In this document: in pieces, positions 1-7,043 of the stretch
Numbering within the stretch: position 1 is the stretch's first letter
Layout of the letters: each line of letters begins with the position of its first letter
NCBI GenBank assembly: GCA_020890945.1
Contig: JAJHPK010000023.1
Location: 1-64,000, forward strand
Reading direction: 5' to 3'
DNA length: 64,000 nt
DNA from: Nitrosomonas sp.
GTDB lineage: Bacteria; Pseudomonadota; Gammaproteobacteria; Burkholderiales; Nitrosomonadaceae
The notes under the pieces: model-generated
Seen by the model: the letters and a program-made list of their open reading frames with translations, nothing else
Database searches by the model: none
Told to the model about the DNA's origin: nothing
Position numbers and translations under genes: made by a program

Positions 1-126
1 AATTATATCCATCTCTATCACTCCAGAGTTCTCCGGCAAAATGCCGGTAATTTATCATCTCAGAGTGGATACTTTTCAACGCTGTTTTCCACTCAACCCT
101 GGATAGTTTTGCATGACGATTGACAC
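1..126. mobile_element. Probable terminus of an IS21-family insertion sequence
   Basis: The stretch holds a hairpin (CCGGCaaaatGCCGG, about 37-51) followed by two imperfect repeats of the kind GTGGATActTTTcAACGc and CTGGATAgTTTtGCATGACG, ending in GATTGACA. IS21 elements commonly carry such repeats at the end beyond istB and finish in CA. A similar stretch lies at 11758-11845. No transposase lies next to it inside the window, so the rest of the element would be off the left edge. Family assignment is inference from pattern memory only. Confidence 0.35.
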
Positions 127-219
127 ATATCACAGTCTTCCTATGAAAAACTGGGTACTTTTTTAAGTCCGGCGGAGCTAAAACTCACGTTTAATAAAGT
201 TAATGATGAGATTCTCCCA

Positions 220-525
220 ATGCTTTTCTCCAAATCTCAGGATGAGTTTAGTTCATTTGGATTCGCGACTCGATCAATAACCAACCTATTTCGGGAACAT
301 TATTGGAGTAACGCATTAGCTCCCATATTACCAATAATGCCTTCTAAAAATAACGATTACCAACTCATATTTGAGTTTCGTCGTTCTGCACTGATGTGGG
401 GTGTTTTGTTATATGTGCATGGTCAAGCTTTTGCTCAAGTATTGCAAGAGGTCATCAGGCAGCAATTCGATCAATCTGTGAATAATATGCTTTCACTGGA
501 TACGTTGGAGAACTTCAATGATTGA
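220..525 (+). CDS. Hypothetical protein coupled to the solo cas1 gene, probably 5'-truncated
   Basis: I do not recognise this protein of 101 residues. The reading frame stays open back to a stop at 121-123, which lies inside the probable IS21 end, so the gene was likely longer and lost its 5' part when the insertion sequence arrived. It is rich in Phe, Leu and Asn, has a hydrophobic stretch near residues 58-72, and shows no signal peptide. Its last codons overlap the ATG of the following cas1-like gene (ATG at 518, TGA at 523-525), which suggests translational coupling and a shared role. Whether it is still made is unknown. Confidence 0.45.
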   Translation: MLFSKSQDEFSSFGFATRSITNLFREHYWSNALAPILPIMPSKNNDYQLIFEFRRSALMWGVLLYVHGQAFAQVLQEVIRQQFDQSVNNMLSLDTLENFND

Positions 526-1810
526 CCTGATATGTCCCAATTGTCTGAATAAATTCAGCACAAAAGATAAACGGGCAAAATATTGCTCAAAGCCATGTTC
601 AAACAGTGGAAGATCCATTGAAAAGAAGCAGCAATTTGAAAATCCCCTAATAACGAAAAAAGAAACAAATTCTGCGATAACCAGGAAAGAATCTCATAGA
701 TACTTGCAATCCGTTATCTTTATTAATGATCATCGTCCCGTCGAAGTTATTCCAACAGATCATTCACCGGCTTTTATTCAATTCGCATTAAATGGTCAGG
801 AATATGGAAAGTCTGCCGAACGATGGGAATCAGAAATCAAAGAAAAGGATGTTATTACCTTAGCTGGAAATGGTTGCAGTCTTAAGGTCGAAAAAGGGAA
901 ACTGGTTCTAAGATCGGGATTCAGTTGTTCTACAGTAACTGAACGTGAAAGATATTTCTCCCGTGGAGTTCATTAGATACGGGCTATCACCGTTTTAAAT
1001 ACCACAGGCAATTTATCCACTGCTGCAATTCAATGGTGTGCAGATCAGCGTATTGCGCTTTATGTGTTGGATCGTGATGCAAACCTTACTGCGTTAACTC
1101 ATCCTCCCACGCTTCATGTTATCTCACTTAGACGATTGCAATACAATGTTGATTCAGTTGTGCTTGCCAAAGAAATTTTGTTACGAAAGTTCGATGCTTG
1201 TATTAAATGTAAGCCCATGTTGAGTATAAGCTTACTGCAAGCAGGTGAATCAGTCTTACACGCTGATACATTAGAAAATTTACGTTTGATTGAGGCAAGA
1301 ACGGCCATTATCTATTGGTCGACTTGGAATAATTGTATGATCAAATGGAAAGAAAAAGATGTGCCAATCGAATGGAGAGGCTTTTCTCAGCGAGCCTCCG
1401 GTATTTCAGGAAAAGGCTATAAAGCAACTCACCCGATCAATGCGATTCTGAATTATGCCTATGCAATATTAGCGGGACAAATAGAACGAGCCTTACAAAT
1501 TGCTGGGCTTGATGTCGCAGTGGGTAGCCTTCATGCAGATCAAGATGGTCGTGCCTCGTTAGTCTACGATTTGATGGAACCGCTTAGACCAGTCGTCGAT
1601 CAAGCCATTTTCAGTTGGGTGACGATGCAGCGATGGCGTCGGGCAGATTTTGTAATTGATCGACAAGGTGTAATCAGGGTTCATCCGCAGTTGGGCCGTG
1701 TTGTAGTTACAAAATCAATGCTGCCGGATAAAATGATTCGGGAAGAAATCAATGCTTATGTGGAATTGCTCAAACGAATGAATGAGAGTCGATTAACCAT
1801 TACAAGGTAG
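518..1810 (+). pseudogene. Solo Cas1-family integrase with N-terminal zinc ribbon, interrupted by an in-frame TAG
   Basis: Cas1 proteins are metal-dependent integrases; solo Cas1 homologues exist outside CRISPR loci in mobile DNA. The N terminus has a zinc-ribbon pattern (CPNC then CSKPC, residues 6-27). A Cas1 N-domain strand follows (LAGNGCSLKVEKGKLVLRSG). A TAG at 974-976 then interrupts the frame, and the same frame continues without shift as IRAITVLN and WCADQRIALYVLDRD, typical of Cas1. The C-terminal half retains the expected catalytic residues: Glu in LRLIEARTAIIYW, His in GSLHADQDGR and Asp in VYDLMEPLRP. Read through the stop it would be 430 residues, longer than usual Cas1 because of the zinc ribbon. 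There is no cas2 and no CRISPR array nearby. Either one point mutation inactivated it or two polypeptides are made, the second perhaps from an internal start near 1064. Confidence 0.8.
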
Positions 1811-1845
1811 CTAATTTCATTTAACTATGGTGTTTTCAAAAGTGT

Positions 1846-2262
1846 GCGGCGCTTTGGGAGAAGTTAGCATACCCCAGAGCGAAGCAGCCTGGCGAACTGA
1901 CAGCGTTTGAATCCCGGTTATTGCTGGCGCTGGAAGCAGACGCTCGTCGTTCCAGAAAAGATCGTCGTACGGCCAAGATGCTGTTTGAGAAAATCAGAAA
2001 GGACGGCTATGTTGGCGATTATACGATTGTGTGCGATTTTATCTGCAACTGGCGCAATCAAGGAAACCAGTGCAAAACGGCGTATGTGCCGCTGAAGTTT
2101 GCGTTGGGTGAAGCGTTTGAGTTTGACTGGAGCGAAGAGTGGCTGGTGATTGGCGGCATCCACCGTAAAGTGTTGGCTGCGCACACCAAGCTATGCGTCA
2201 ATCTGAATGAGCCTTCTGGCCAGGTATCCGGTTTTACTTATGAATATCACGACTTCGGTTGA
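1846..2262 (+). pseudogene. istA transposase fragment (IS21 family)
   Basis: The frame encodes an internal part of IS21-type IstA. It includes WEKLAYPRAKQPGELTAFES, the KIRKDGY.G.Y..V..FI segment and the core-entry motif VPLKFALGEAFEFDWSEEW with the first catalytic Asp of the DDE triad. Similarity fades after HTKLC near 2200, and the frame stops at 2260-2262. The N-terminal HTH, the rest of the catalytic core and istB are all missing. The fragment is followed within about 15 bases by the integrase fragment, so it probably marks the event that removed the 5' half of that integrase. It is a dead remnant. Confidence 0.75.
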
Positions 2263-2276
2263 CAGTTTTGATAAAT

Positions 2277-2743
2277 TAACTGGTTTGGAGTGGAATCGAG
2301 TTGATTTGCAACGTAAAACTACCTGGCTTAATCAAACCAAGAATGGAACACCTCGAGGTGTGCCGCTGAATTACGATGCTATGGTTGTTCTTGAAGAGCA
2401 ACTCGGAAAGCATGAACAGTTTTGTTTTACCTATCAAGGTAAGCCTATTCTCTGGGAAATTACGAACAGTGCGTGGCATACCGCTCTAGCTAAAGCAGAA
2501 TTGAAGGATTTCCGATTTCATGATCTTAGGCATACTTGGGCTTCATGGCATCGTCAAGCTGGCACAAGTTGCGATGAATTGAAAGATTTAGGCGGCTGGA
2601 AATCCAGGATCATGGTGGATCGGTATGCAAAGTATGCTACGGAGCATTTACGAGTTGCAGCGGCTAGAATCGAGGATGGACGTGGTGGGAATGTTTTGAA
2701 TCTGTCAAGTTTTTGTCACGTTCAAAAAGAAAAAAGGAATTAG
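2277..2743 (+). pseudogene. Tyrosine recombinase (integrase), C-terminal fragment of the left element
   Basis: This is the catalytic C-terminal part of a phage-type tyrosine integrase, about 155 codons. It contains the HDLRHTW box and the MVDRYAKY tyrosine box but lacks the first catalytic Arg and the N-terminal DNA-binding domains. It is almost identical at the DNA level to 35515-35981, with constant spacing and only a few substitutions. The break at 2277 comes directly after the istA fragment. It lies 25 bases from a tRNA-Lys 3' end, the same layout as the right-hand copy, so it is the relic of the integrase of a second, related element. Confidence 0.9.
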
Positions 2744-2768
2744 TGTTTATATAACTCCTTGTTTTAAT

Positions 2769-2813
2769 TGGTAGGTCGTGGCAGATTCGAACTGCCGACC
2801 AACGGATTAAAAG
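2769..2813 (-). other. attL-type site: 3' 45 bases of tRNA-Lys
   Basis: The sequence repeats exactly the CCA end, T-arm and 3' anticodon-stem side of the tRNA-Lys at 36007-36082. The 5' half of the tRNA is missing, so it is not a functional gene. It is the expected product of integrase-mediated insertion into a tRNA 3' end and marks the left boundary of the 33.2-kb element. Confidence 0.88.
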
Positions 2814-2846
2814 GTGTTATAACTCACTGTTTTAATTTATATTACC

Positions 2847-2874
2847 CTCGCCAGTGCTCGCCAACACTTGCCAA
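2847..2874 (+). repeat. Three 8-bp direct repeats phased at 10 bp, possible integrase arm sites
   Basis: CTCGCCAG, CTCGCCAA and CTTGCCAA start at 2847, 2857 and 2867, exactly one helical turn apart, 34 bases inside the left boundary of the element. Tyrosine integrases often bind short direct repeats near the ends of their element. An 11-bp motif TTGTCACGTTC follows at 2887-2897 and also occurs at the end of the integrase gene (35951-35961). The binding role is inference. Confidence 0.4.
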
Positions 2875-2979
2875 TAATCGTCAGATTTGTCACGTTCTGT
2901 TTTTGCTGATTTTTTAACTCATTAAGCAGCTAAATTATTGCATATAATTGAATACTGCTTGATTTTAATGGAATAAAGA

Positions 2980-3672
2980 ATGCAATCTATAGTATACGAT
3001 GCTAAGTCTAGGTTGATTAATGAATTTTTTGTATGTGACACAAATCAATTGCGGAGGGATTACCCTTCCATTCTGGAAATTAATGTCCCAAAAAAAGCTT
3101 TTCTTTACCGTCAAGGTGATCGTTGTTCCGATTTATTTTGGATAAAAAGCGGTATTGTTAAGCTTTCTCATTTAACCGAGCAGGGAAGTGAAATTACTAT
3201 TGATCTCCTTAGAAGAGGGGATGTCATAGGTTGTTTTCAGAATAATTCTGCTGATCAGGAAATAGATGAGACTGCTCAAGCATGGGATGAGGTTAATTAC
3301 TATCGAATAGCATATAGCGATTTTAAAGCGATGATGTCTCATCAAGCAGAGTTGGCTTGGTATGTCATTGAAGATATGTATGCGCGGAAGCAAAGAGTAG
3401 AGCGTAAGTTAAGAACGATTCTGACCCAATCCGTTGAAATACGGGTTATCACTACATTATTAGAATTAGCCGAGATGTTTGGAATAAGGTGCACTCATGG
3501 ATATACCTTGGAAATCCATTTAACCCAACAAGAAGTGGCGGATTTAGTAGGGGCAAGCCGTTCTGTTGTAAGTACGATTTTAAATGACTTCAGAAATCGC
3601 GGAATGCTTAACTATACGCGCGATCAGATTTGTATTAATGATGCCGCTCTTCATGATTTTTGCGGATTTTAG
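2980..3672 (+). CDS. Crp/Fnr-family transcriptional regulator
   Basis: The protein of 230 residues has the two-domain layout of the Crp/Fnr family. An N-terminal cyclic-nucleotide-binding-like beta-roll (about residues 20-120, with FLYRQGDRCSDLFWIKSG) is joined by a long helix to a C-terminal winged HTH (LTQQEVADLVGASRSVVSTIL, about residues 182-202). It lacks the cluster of N-terminal cysteines of oxygen-sensing Fnr, so the signal is unknown. It is the first gene inside the left end of the element and is followed after 134 bases by a small membrane protein, possibly its target. ATG at 2980 is the first start in frame; the upstream sequence is AT-rich. The family is clear, the regulon is not. 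Confidence 0.88.
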   Translation: MQSIVYDAKSRLINEFFVCDTNQLRRDYPSILEINVPKKAFLYRQGDRCSDLFWIKSGIVKLSHLTEQGSEITIDLLRRGDVIGCFQNNSADQEIDETAQAWDEVNYYRIAYSDFKAMMSHQAELAWYVIEDMYARKQRVERKLRTILTQSVEIRVITTLLELAEMFGIRCTHGYTLEIHLTQQEVADLVGASRSVVSTILNDFRNRGMLNYTRDQICINDAALHDFCGF

Positions 3673-3806
3673 TACCCCAAGATTTGGTGTGAAATGAAAT
3701 ATTTGTAATTTTGTTTTGTAGATAACAGACATCAATGACAGCGCTGTATTAATTTATTGAACATGGTGACTATCGGAGTGACCAAAAATTAATATAGGAG
3801 CATTCT

Positions 3807-4175
3807 ATGAAAGTAATTTCACCGCGCACACATGGTTATCTTGATTTTCTGACAGTTGTTATTTTTTTAATTGCCCCTACCCTTTTAGGGCTAGGTGAGT
3901 TATCAGCAATACTTGCCTATGGTCTTGCTGTAGTACATTTGATTGTTACCCTGGCTTCTGATTTTCCATTTGGAGTAGTAAAGTTAATTCCATTTACCAT
4001 TCATGGCTGGATTGAACGCATGGTTGGCCCCTTGTTAATAGCCATACCCTTTATTCTTAATTTTTCAGATGAAGAAGTTGCAAGAAATTTTTATATTGCG
4101 ATGGGTATTATTATTATCGTCGTTGGTACGCTTACTGATTATCAGGCTGAAATTAGAGACAGAAAAGTAAAATAA
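3807..4175 (+). CDS. Small integral membrane protein (SPW-repeat-like)
   Basis: This protein of 122 residues is mostly membrane, with four predicted hydrophobic segments near residues 13-28, 34-51, 68-86 and 93-110. Two HG motifs (THGYLDF near the start, IHGWIER in the middle) begin each half, as in small SPW-repeat-like proteins built from two paired helices. An AGGAG ribosome site lies 8 bases before the ATG. The charged C terminus (EIRDRKVK) should be cytoplasmic. No enzymatic motif is visible. It follows the Crp/Fnr gene in the same direction, which may mean it is regulated by it. Its function is unknown. Confidence 0.65.
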   Translation: MKVISPRTHGYLDFLTVVIFLIAPTLLGLGELSAILAYGLAVVHLIVTLASDFPFGVVKLIPFTIHGWIERMVGPLLIAIPFILNFSDEEVARNFYIAMGIIIIVVGTLTDYQAEIRDRKVK

Positions 4176-4177
4176 AA

Positions 4178-4266
4178 GAGACCGTTGCAAAAACCTATTT
4201 AAAAATTTTTCTATTCAATAAAAATAGTGTACTAGAAATGACAGTATGGGCTTTTTCAAAAGTCTC
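4178..4266. repeat. Possible 89-bp MITE-like element with 18-bp imperfect inverted ends
   Basis: The left end GAGACCGTTGCAAAAACC and the inverse of the right end GAGACTTTTGAAAAAGCC match at 13 of 18 positions. The GAGACC..TGCAAAA form resembles IS5-family termini. No coding sequence is inside and no clear target duplication is seen. On RNA it could also fold into a long hairpin between the membrane-protein gene and the convergent vapC gene. Confidence 0.4.
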
Positions 4267-4291
4267 TACCATTAACACAAATTACCTAAGA

Positions 4292-4711
4292 TCATTCTTC
4301 CCAAGGATTGATGACGGGCACTCCGGCAGCGACAAAAGGCTCAGTATCTCGCGTTGCTATGGTGAAGCCATGTAAGAACGCGATTGCGGCAATCTGACCG
4401 TCTGCCACAGAAATGAAGCGGCCATTAGTCCTAGCTCGACCGACTATGGGCGCATATGCTATCGCAGCCTGTAGATCGAATGATAGTATGCGCGACCCCA
4501 AAAGCCTCTCCATCAGTTTCTTCAATGCGGCATCAAGTCCTTCTTTACGCTTGCCATCTGGCAGGATTTCAACGCCGATCAGCAATTCGGAAAGACTTGT
4601 TGCTGTCAGATACAGTGTCTCGGCTGTTTGCCGATCAAGCCAAGCTTGATCGGCGGGATTGCCATTGGGTTTCATTGGCTCGGATATGACATTCGTATCC
4701 AGAATGATCAT
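4292..4711 (-). CDS. VapC/FitB-type PIN-domain toxin
   Basis: The 139-residue protein is a PIN-domain ribonuclease of a type II toxin-antitoxin pair. The acidic metal-binding residues are visible: Asp5 in ILDTNVISE, a Glu in SLSELLIG (residue about 42), Asp in VADGQIAAIA (about 104) and Asp in ATRDTEPF (about 122). Length is normal for VapC/FitB. Its ATG overlaps the stop of the upstream antitoxin gene by four bases (positions 4708-4711), so the two are cotranslated. The pair lies inside the mobile element, where such modules often help to keep the element. No damage is seen. Confidence 0.9.
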   Translation of the reverse strand: MIILDTNVISEPMKPNGNPADQAWLDRQTAETLYLTATSLSELLIGVEILPDGKRKEGLDAALKKLMERLLGSRILSFDLQAAIAYAPIVGRARTNGRFISVADGQIAAIAFLHGFTIATRDTEPFVAAGVPVINPWEE

Positions 4712-4947
4712 TCGAACACTGCCGGATCAGTTGGCGTCTGATCACGAGTGTCATTAAAATCAAGCCCCCCAAAGGATTGCCCAAAAGCAGCGAGTTCAGA
4801 TCCGATTTTGACACGCGTCCTAGGACGTACTGCTTCTTCCAAAATTTCTCGAATTTCAGCTTCGGTGCTACGTCCATGCTGAGCAGCACGCAACTTAAGT
4901 GCGCGATGCGTTTCTTCGGGCAAATTGCGAACAGTAACAACAGACAT
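4708..4947 (-). CDS. FitA/VapB-type ribbon-helix-helix antitoxin
   Basis: The 79-residue protein starts with a ribbon-helix-helix DNA-binding motif (VTVRNLPEETHRALKLRAAQ then STEAEIREILEEAV), as in FitA-like antitoxins. The acidic C terminus would wrap around the toxin. It is transcribed leftwards ahead of vapC with a four-base overlap. A GGAGTGAAG ribosome site precedes the ATG. As in related systems, the pair is expected to repress its own promoter, probably in the AT-rich stretch 4950-5010. The assignment is firm at family level. Confidence 0.88.
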   Translation of the reverse strand: MSVVTVRNLPEETHRALKLRAAQHGRSTEAEIREILEEAVRPRTRVKIGSELAAFGQSFGGLDFNDTRDQTPTDPAVFE

Positions 4948-5059
4948 TTGACTTCACTCCTTACTATATGAAGTCAATGATAGCATATACTAATAAATGA
5001 CATTAATTCATATATTCGAATGACTCGCTCCGCTTTCCCATTAGCTTGTGAGCGATTCA

Positions 5060-5076
5060 TGCGGCATTTTGTCGCA
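5060..5076. promoter_or_regulatory. 17-bp palindrome upstream of the first fecI gene
   Basis: TGCGGCATTTTGTCGCA has 7-base arms (TGCGGCA and the complement of TGCGACA, one mismatch) around a 3-base spacer. It lies 66 bases before the fecI start. The same 7-3-7 element occurs 82 bases before the second fecI (28492-28508), and TTCCAA-like bases flank both. Shared placement suggests an operator or promoter part. It does not resemble the Fur box GATAATGATAATCATTATC. Confidence 0.5.
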
Positions 5077-5141
5077 TTCCAATCCAAGAACATTACAGGG
5101 ATAATGCTGAATTTTGTTTTCAATTTCATTTACCAGAATCA

Positions 5142-5717
5142 ATGCCGCAATCTGTTTTCAATCGTACTGAAGAACCTGCACTATCCTCGGTCAAAATCGC
5201 CGGAAACTCTACCGCTACGCATACCGTTGCGATTGATGCGCTCTATCGCGATCATCACAACTGGTTATTTGTCTGGCTTAGAAAAAAACTCAACAGCCAG
5301 CATCAGGCAGCCGACATTGCACACGACACGTTTACGCGCATCCTCTCCCTGTCCCACTTGCCCTGTCTGCAGGAACCCAGAGCTTATCTGGTTACGGTAG
5401 CAAAACGTCTGCTCATTGATCAAACGCGAAAGCAGCATATTGAACAGGCTTACCTTGCTGAACTGACACGGGCTGCTGAAGCAATGGATAGATATCCTTC
5501 CGCGGAAGATATCGCAGCGGCCGTCCAGATTCTGGATAAAATCAGCCAGGTATTGGCCGGGCTTGCCGAAAAACCCCGTCAGGCTTTTTTACTGCACTAT
5601 TTTGACGGATTGACGCACGCGGCTATCGCCACGCAACTCGGTGTATCGGATCGGATGGTTCGAAAGTATCTGGTGCAGTCGCTCGTGCACTGCCACCAGT
5701 TTCACATTCCGGATTGA
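5142..5717 (+). CDS. FecI-family ECF sigma factor
   Basis: This is an extracytoplasmic-function sigma factor of the FecI iron-starvation group, 191 residues. Sigma region 2 lies around residues 30-95 (LYRDHHNWLFVWLRKKL, then QAADIAHDTFTRIL) and region 4 around 130-185 (LAEKPRQAFLLHYFDGLTHAAIA). Proteins of this group direct RNA polymerase to a siderophore-receptor gene when the matching FecR relays ligand binding. It is followed by fecR after 22 bases and then a TonB-dependent receptor with a signalling domain, the classical order. The ATG at 5142 gives the usual N-terminal length. Confidence 0.93.
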   Translation: MPQSVFNRTEEPALSSVKIAGNSTATHTVAIDALYRDHHNWLFVWLRKKLNSQHQAADIAHDTFTRILSLSHLPCLQEPRAYLVTVAKRLLIDQTRKQHIEQAYLAELTRAAEAMDRYPSAEDIAAAVQILDKISQVLAGLAEKPRQAFLLHYFDGLTHAAIATQLGVSDRMVRKYLVQSLVHCHQFHIPD

Positions 5718-5739
5718 CGGATTTCGTGGCGTAACGAAC

Positions 5740-6789
5740 ATGAAACCGGATCAATCGTCACGCATCCATCCGCCATCGGATGATGTGGTAAATCAGGCAG
5801 CCGAATGGATCGTCCGCTTGTCGGAAGATGATTTGACACTCGCTGATCTTGCAACACTGCAAGCCGAGTTTGCACAATGGCAGCAAATCAGTCCGCATCA
5901 TGCCGAAGCTGCCCGCAAGATGCTGGCGGTGATCGATCAATCCAAATGGATACGCGCTACCACGCACCCCGCATCCGCCCATGCTGCCATGAAAGCATCC
6001 TTGGCAAAGAAGCGCAAAAATACGCGTGCCGGAAAACTCAGTGCAATGTTAGTATTGATCACAGTGCTGGCTCTGCCTGCCTGGGTCTTTTTCCAGCACT
6101 ACCCGCCTGCTTATTTACTGGCCGATATGCGCACCAGCACCGGGCAATGGCATACGCAAAAACTGGCGGACAACAGCATGATCACGCTTAATAGCGCCAG
6201 CGCCGTCAACTTTCACTATGACGCCATGCAACGAAATCTGGAATTGGTTCACGGTGAGATTCTAATCGACGTAACTGCCGATCCGGTCCGGCCATTCCAG
6301 GTCAAGACCCGTCATGGCTGGATCCGTGCACTGGGCACGCGATTTATCGTCAATCTGGATGATAAAACGACAACCCTGACCATGCTGGAATCCAAAGCAG
6401 CAGTGATGCTGCACGCACCCAACACGCAACAGCAGACCGGTAACACAACGGAAACGCTGACGCTTGACGCCGGACAACGCGTACAATTTTCAAACCGATG
6501 GTTCGGCGGTATCGAAACCGTGAATATCCGCGAAATTTCGGATAGTTGGAAATTCCGCCACCTGGTCTTCGAAAACCGGCCGCTGCCGGAAGTGCTCGAC
6601 ACGCTCTCCCGCTATCGTACCGGATTGATTCAATACGATACTCAAGCGCTCGAACACATGAAGGTCAGTGCCGTATTACCGCTCGATAACATCGATACCG
6701 CATTGTCTTTGTTGACCAGAAGCTTCCCGATTCAAGTACGCACGATAACGCCGTGGCTGATTATTGTTGAAGCTGACGTCAGGCACTGA
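5740..6789 (+). CDS. FecR-family anti-sigma regulator
   Basis: The protein of 349 residues is an inner-membrane regulator that binds the FecI partner in the cytoplasm and senses the receptor signalling domain in the periplasm. It has an N-terminal cytoplasmic domain with the FecR-type AAEWIVRLSEDDLT helix (residues 18-32), one transmembrane segment near residues 97-115 (LSAMLVLITVLALPAWVFF) and a periplasmic FecR domain (about 125-225). A C-terminal STN-like contact region follows (NRPLPEVLDTLSRYR). ATG at 5740 is preferred because it gives the expected start; in-frame upstream codons overlap fecI. It belongs with receptor A at 7044. Confidence 0.92.
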   Translation: MKPDQSSRIHPPSDDVVNQAAEWIVRLSEDDLTLADLATLQAEFAQWQQISPHHAEAARKMLAVIDQSKWIRATTHPASAHAAMKASLAKKRKNTRAGKLSAMLVLITVLALPAWVFFQHYPPAYLLADMRTSTGQWHTQKLADNSMITLNSASAVNFHYDAMQRNLELVHGEILIDVTADPVRPFQVKTRHGWIRALGTRFIVNLDDKTTTLTMLESKAAVMLHAPNTQQQTGNTTETLTLDAGQRVQFSNRWFGGIETVNIREISDSWKFRHLVFENRPLPEVLDTLSRYRTGLIQYDTQALEHMKVSAVLPLDNIDTALSLLTRSFPIQVRTITPWLIIVEADVRH

Positions 6790-6931
6790 ACCACTGTAAA
6801 TCTGCTACCCACTGTAATCGCCCCGCCCCTCTTGCCTCTATCCGGCATATACCTTTTCCATGCACCTTTCGCTTTCGACAGGAACGCTCGCTACGATTCT
6901 TTCACATTCTCTGAGTATTTCAATCGATTGA

Positions 6932-7043
6932 ATCGCTGCCCAATCTTCTGATTCCACTTATTCGTATTGATTGATGTCAGCAAGAGTTCCGCATTTTCAT
7001 TCTCAGTCGTCATGATGAATGTAAACAATAAAAAGGAATAAAA
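6932..7043 (+). repeat. Leader shared by receptor genes A and B
   Basis: These 112 bases before receptor A are repeated in inverted orientation before receptor B (23878-23991) with high identity, down to the AAGGAATAAAA ribosome-site region. The shared part begins at ATCGCTG, exactly where the left-hand copy is fused to a pepSY remnant. It probably carries the FecI-dependent promoter, but I cannot point to the boxes with confidence. Confidence 0.7.

Larger units (their letters stand above)
2277..2813 (+). repeat. Left copy of the 537-bp direct repeat (integrase 3' end plus att core)
   Basis: Bases 2277-2813 match 35515-36051 in the same orientation with a constant offset of 33238 and no gaps that I can see. 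The repeat covers the 3' integrase sequence, the 25-bp spacer and 45 bases of tRNA-Lys. Beyond 2813 (AAAAGGTG against AAAAGTCC) the two copies diverge. Confidence 0.92.

Noticed and set aside
518..1810. A CRISPR-Cas locus
   Set aside because: No regularly spaced repeats, cas2 or effector genes are seen in the window; the Cas1 homologue stands alone.
2200..2262. HipA-like N terminus after the istA fragment
   Set aside because: The few residues (VNLNEPSGQVSGFTYEYHD) are too short and stop at once; no toxin domain follows.
2769..2813. A second tRNA-Lys gene
   Set aside because: Only the 3' half is present; the D-arm and 5' acceptor side are missing, so it is an att remnant.
5000..5141. A Fur box before fecI
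   Set aside because: No match to GATAATGATAATCATTATC beyond short AT-rich pieces; only the distinct 17-bp palindrome stands out.
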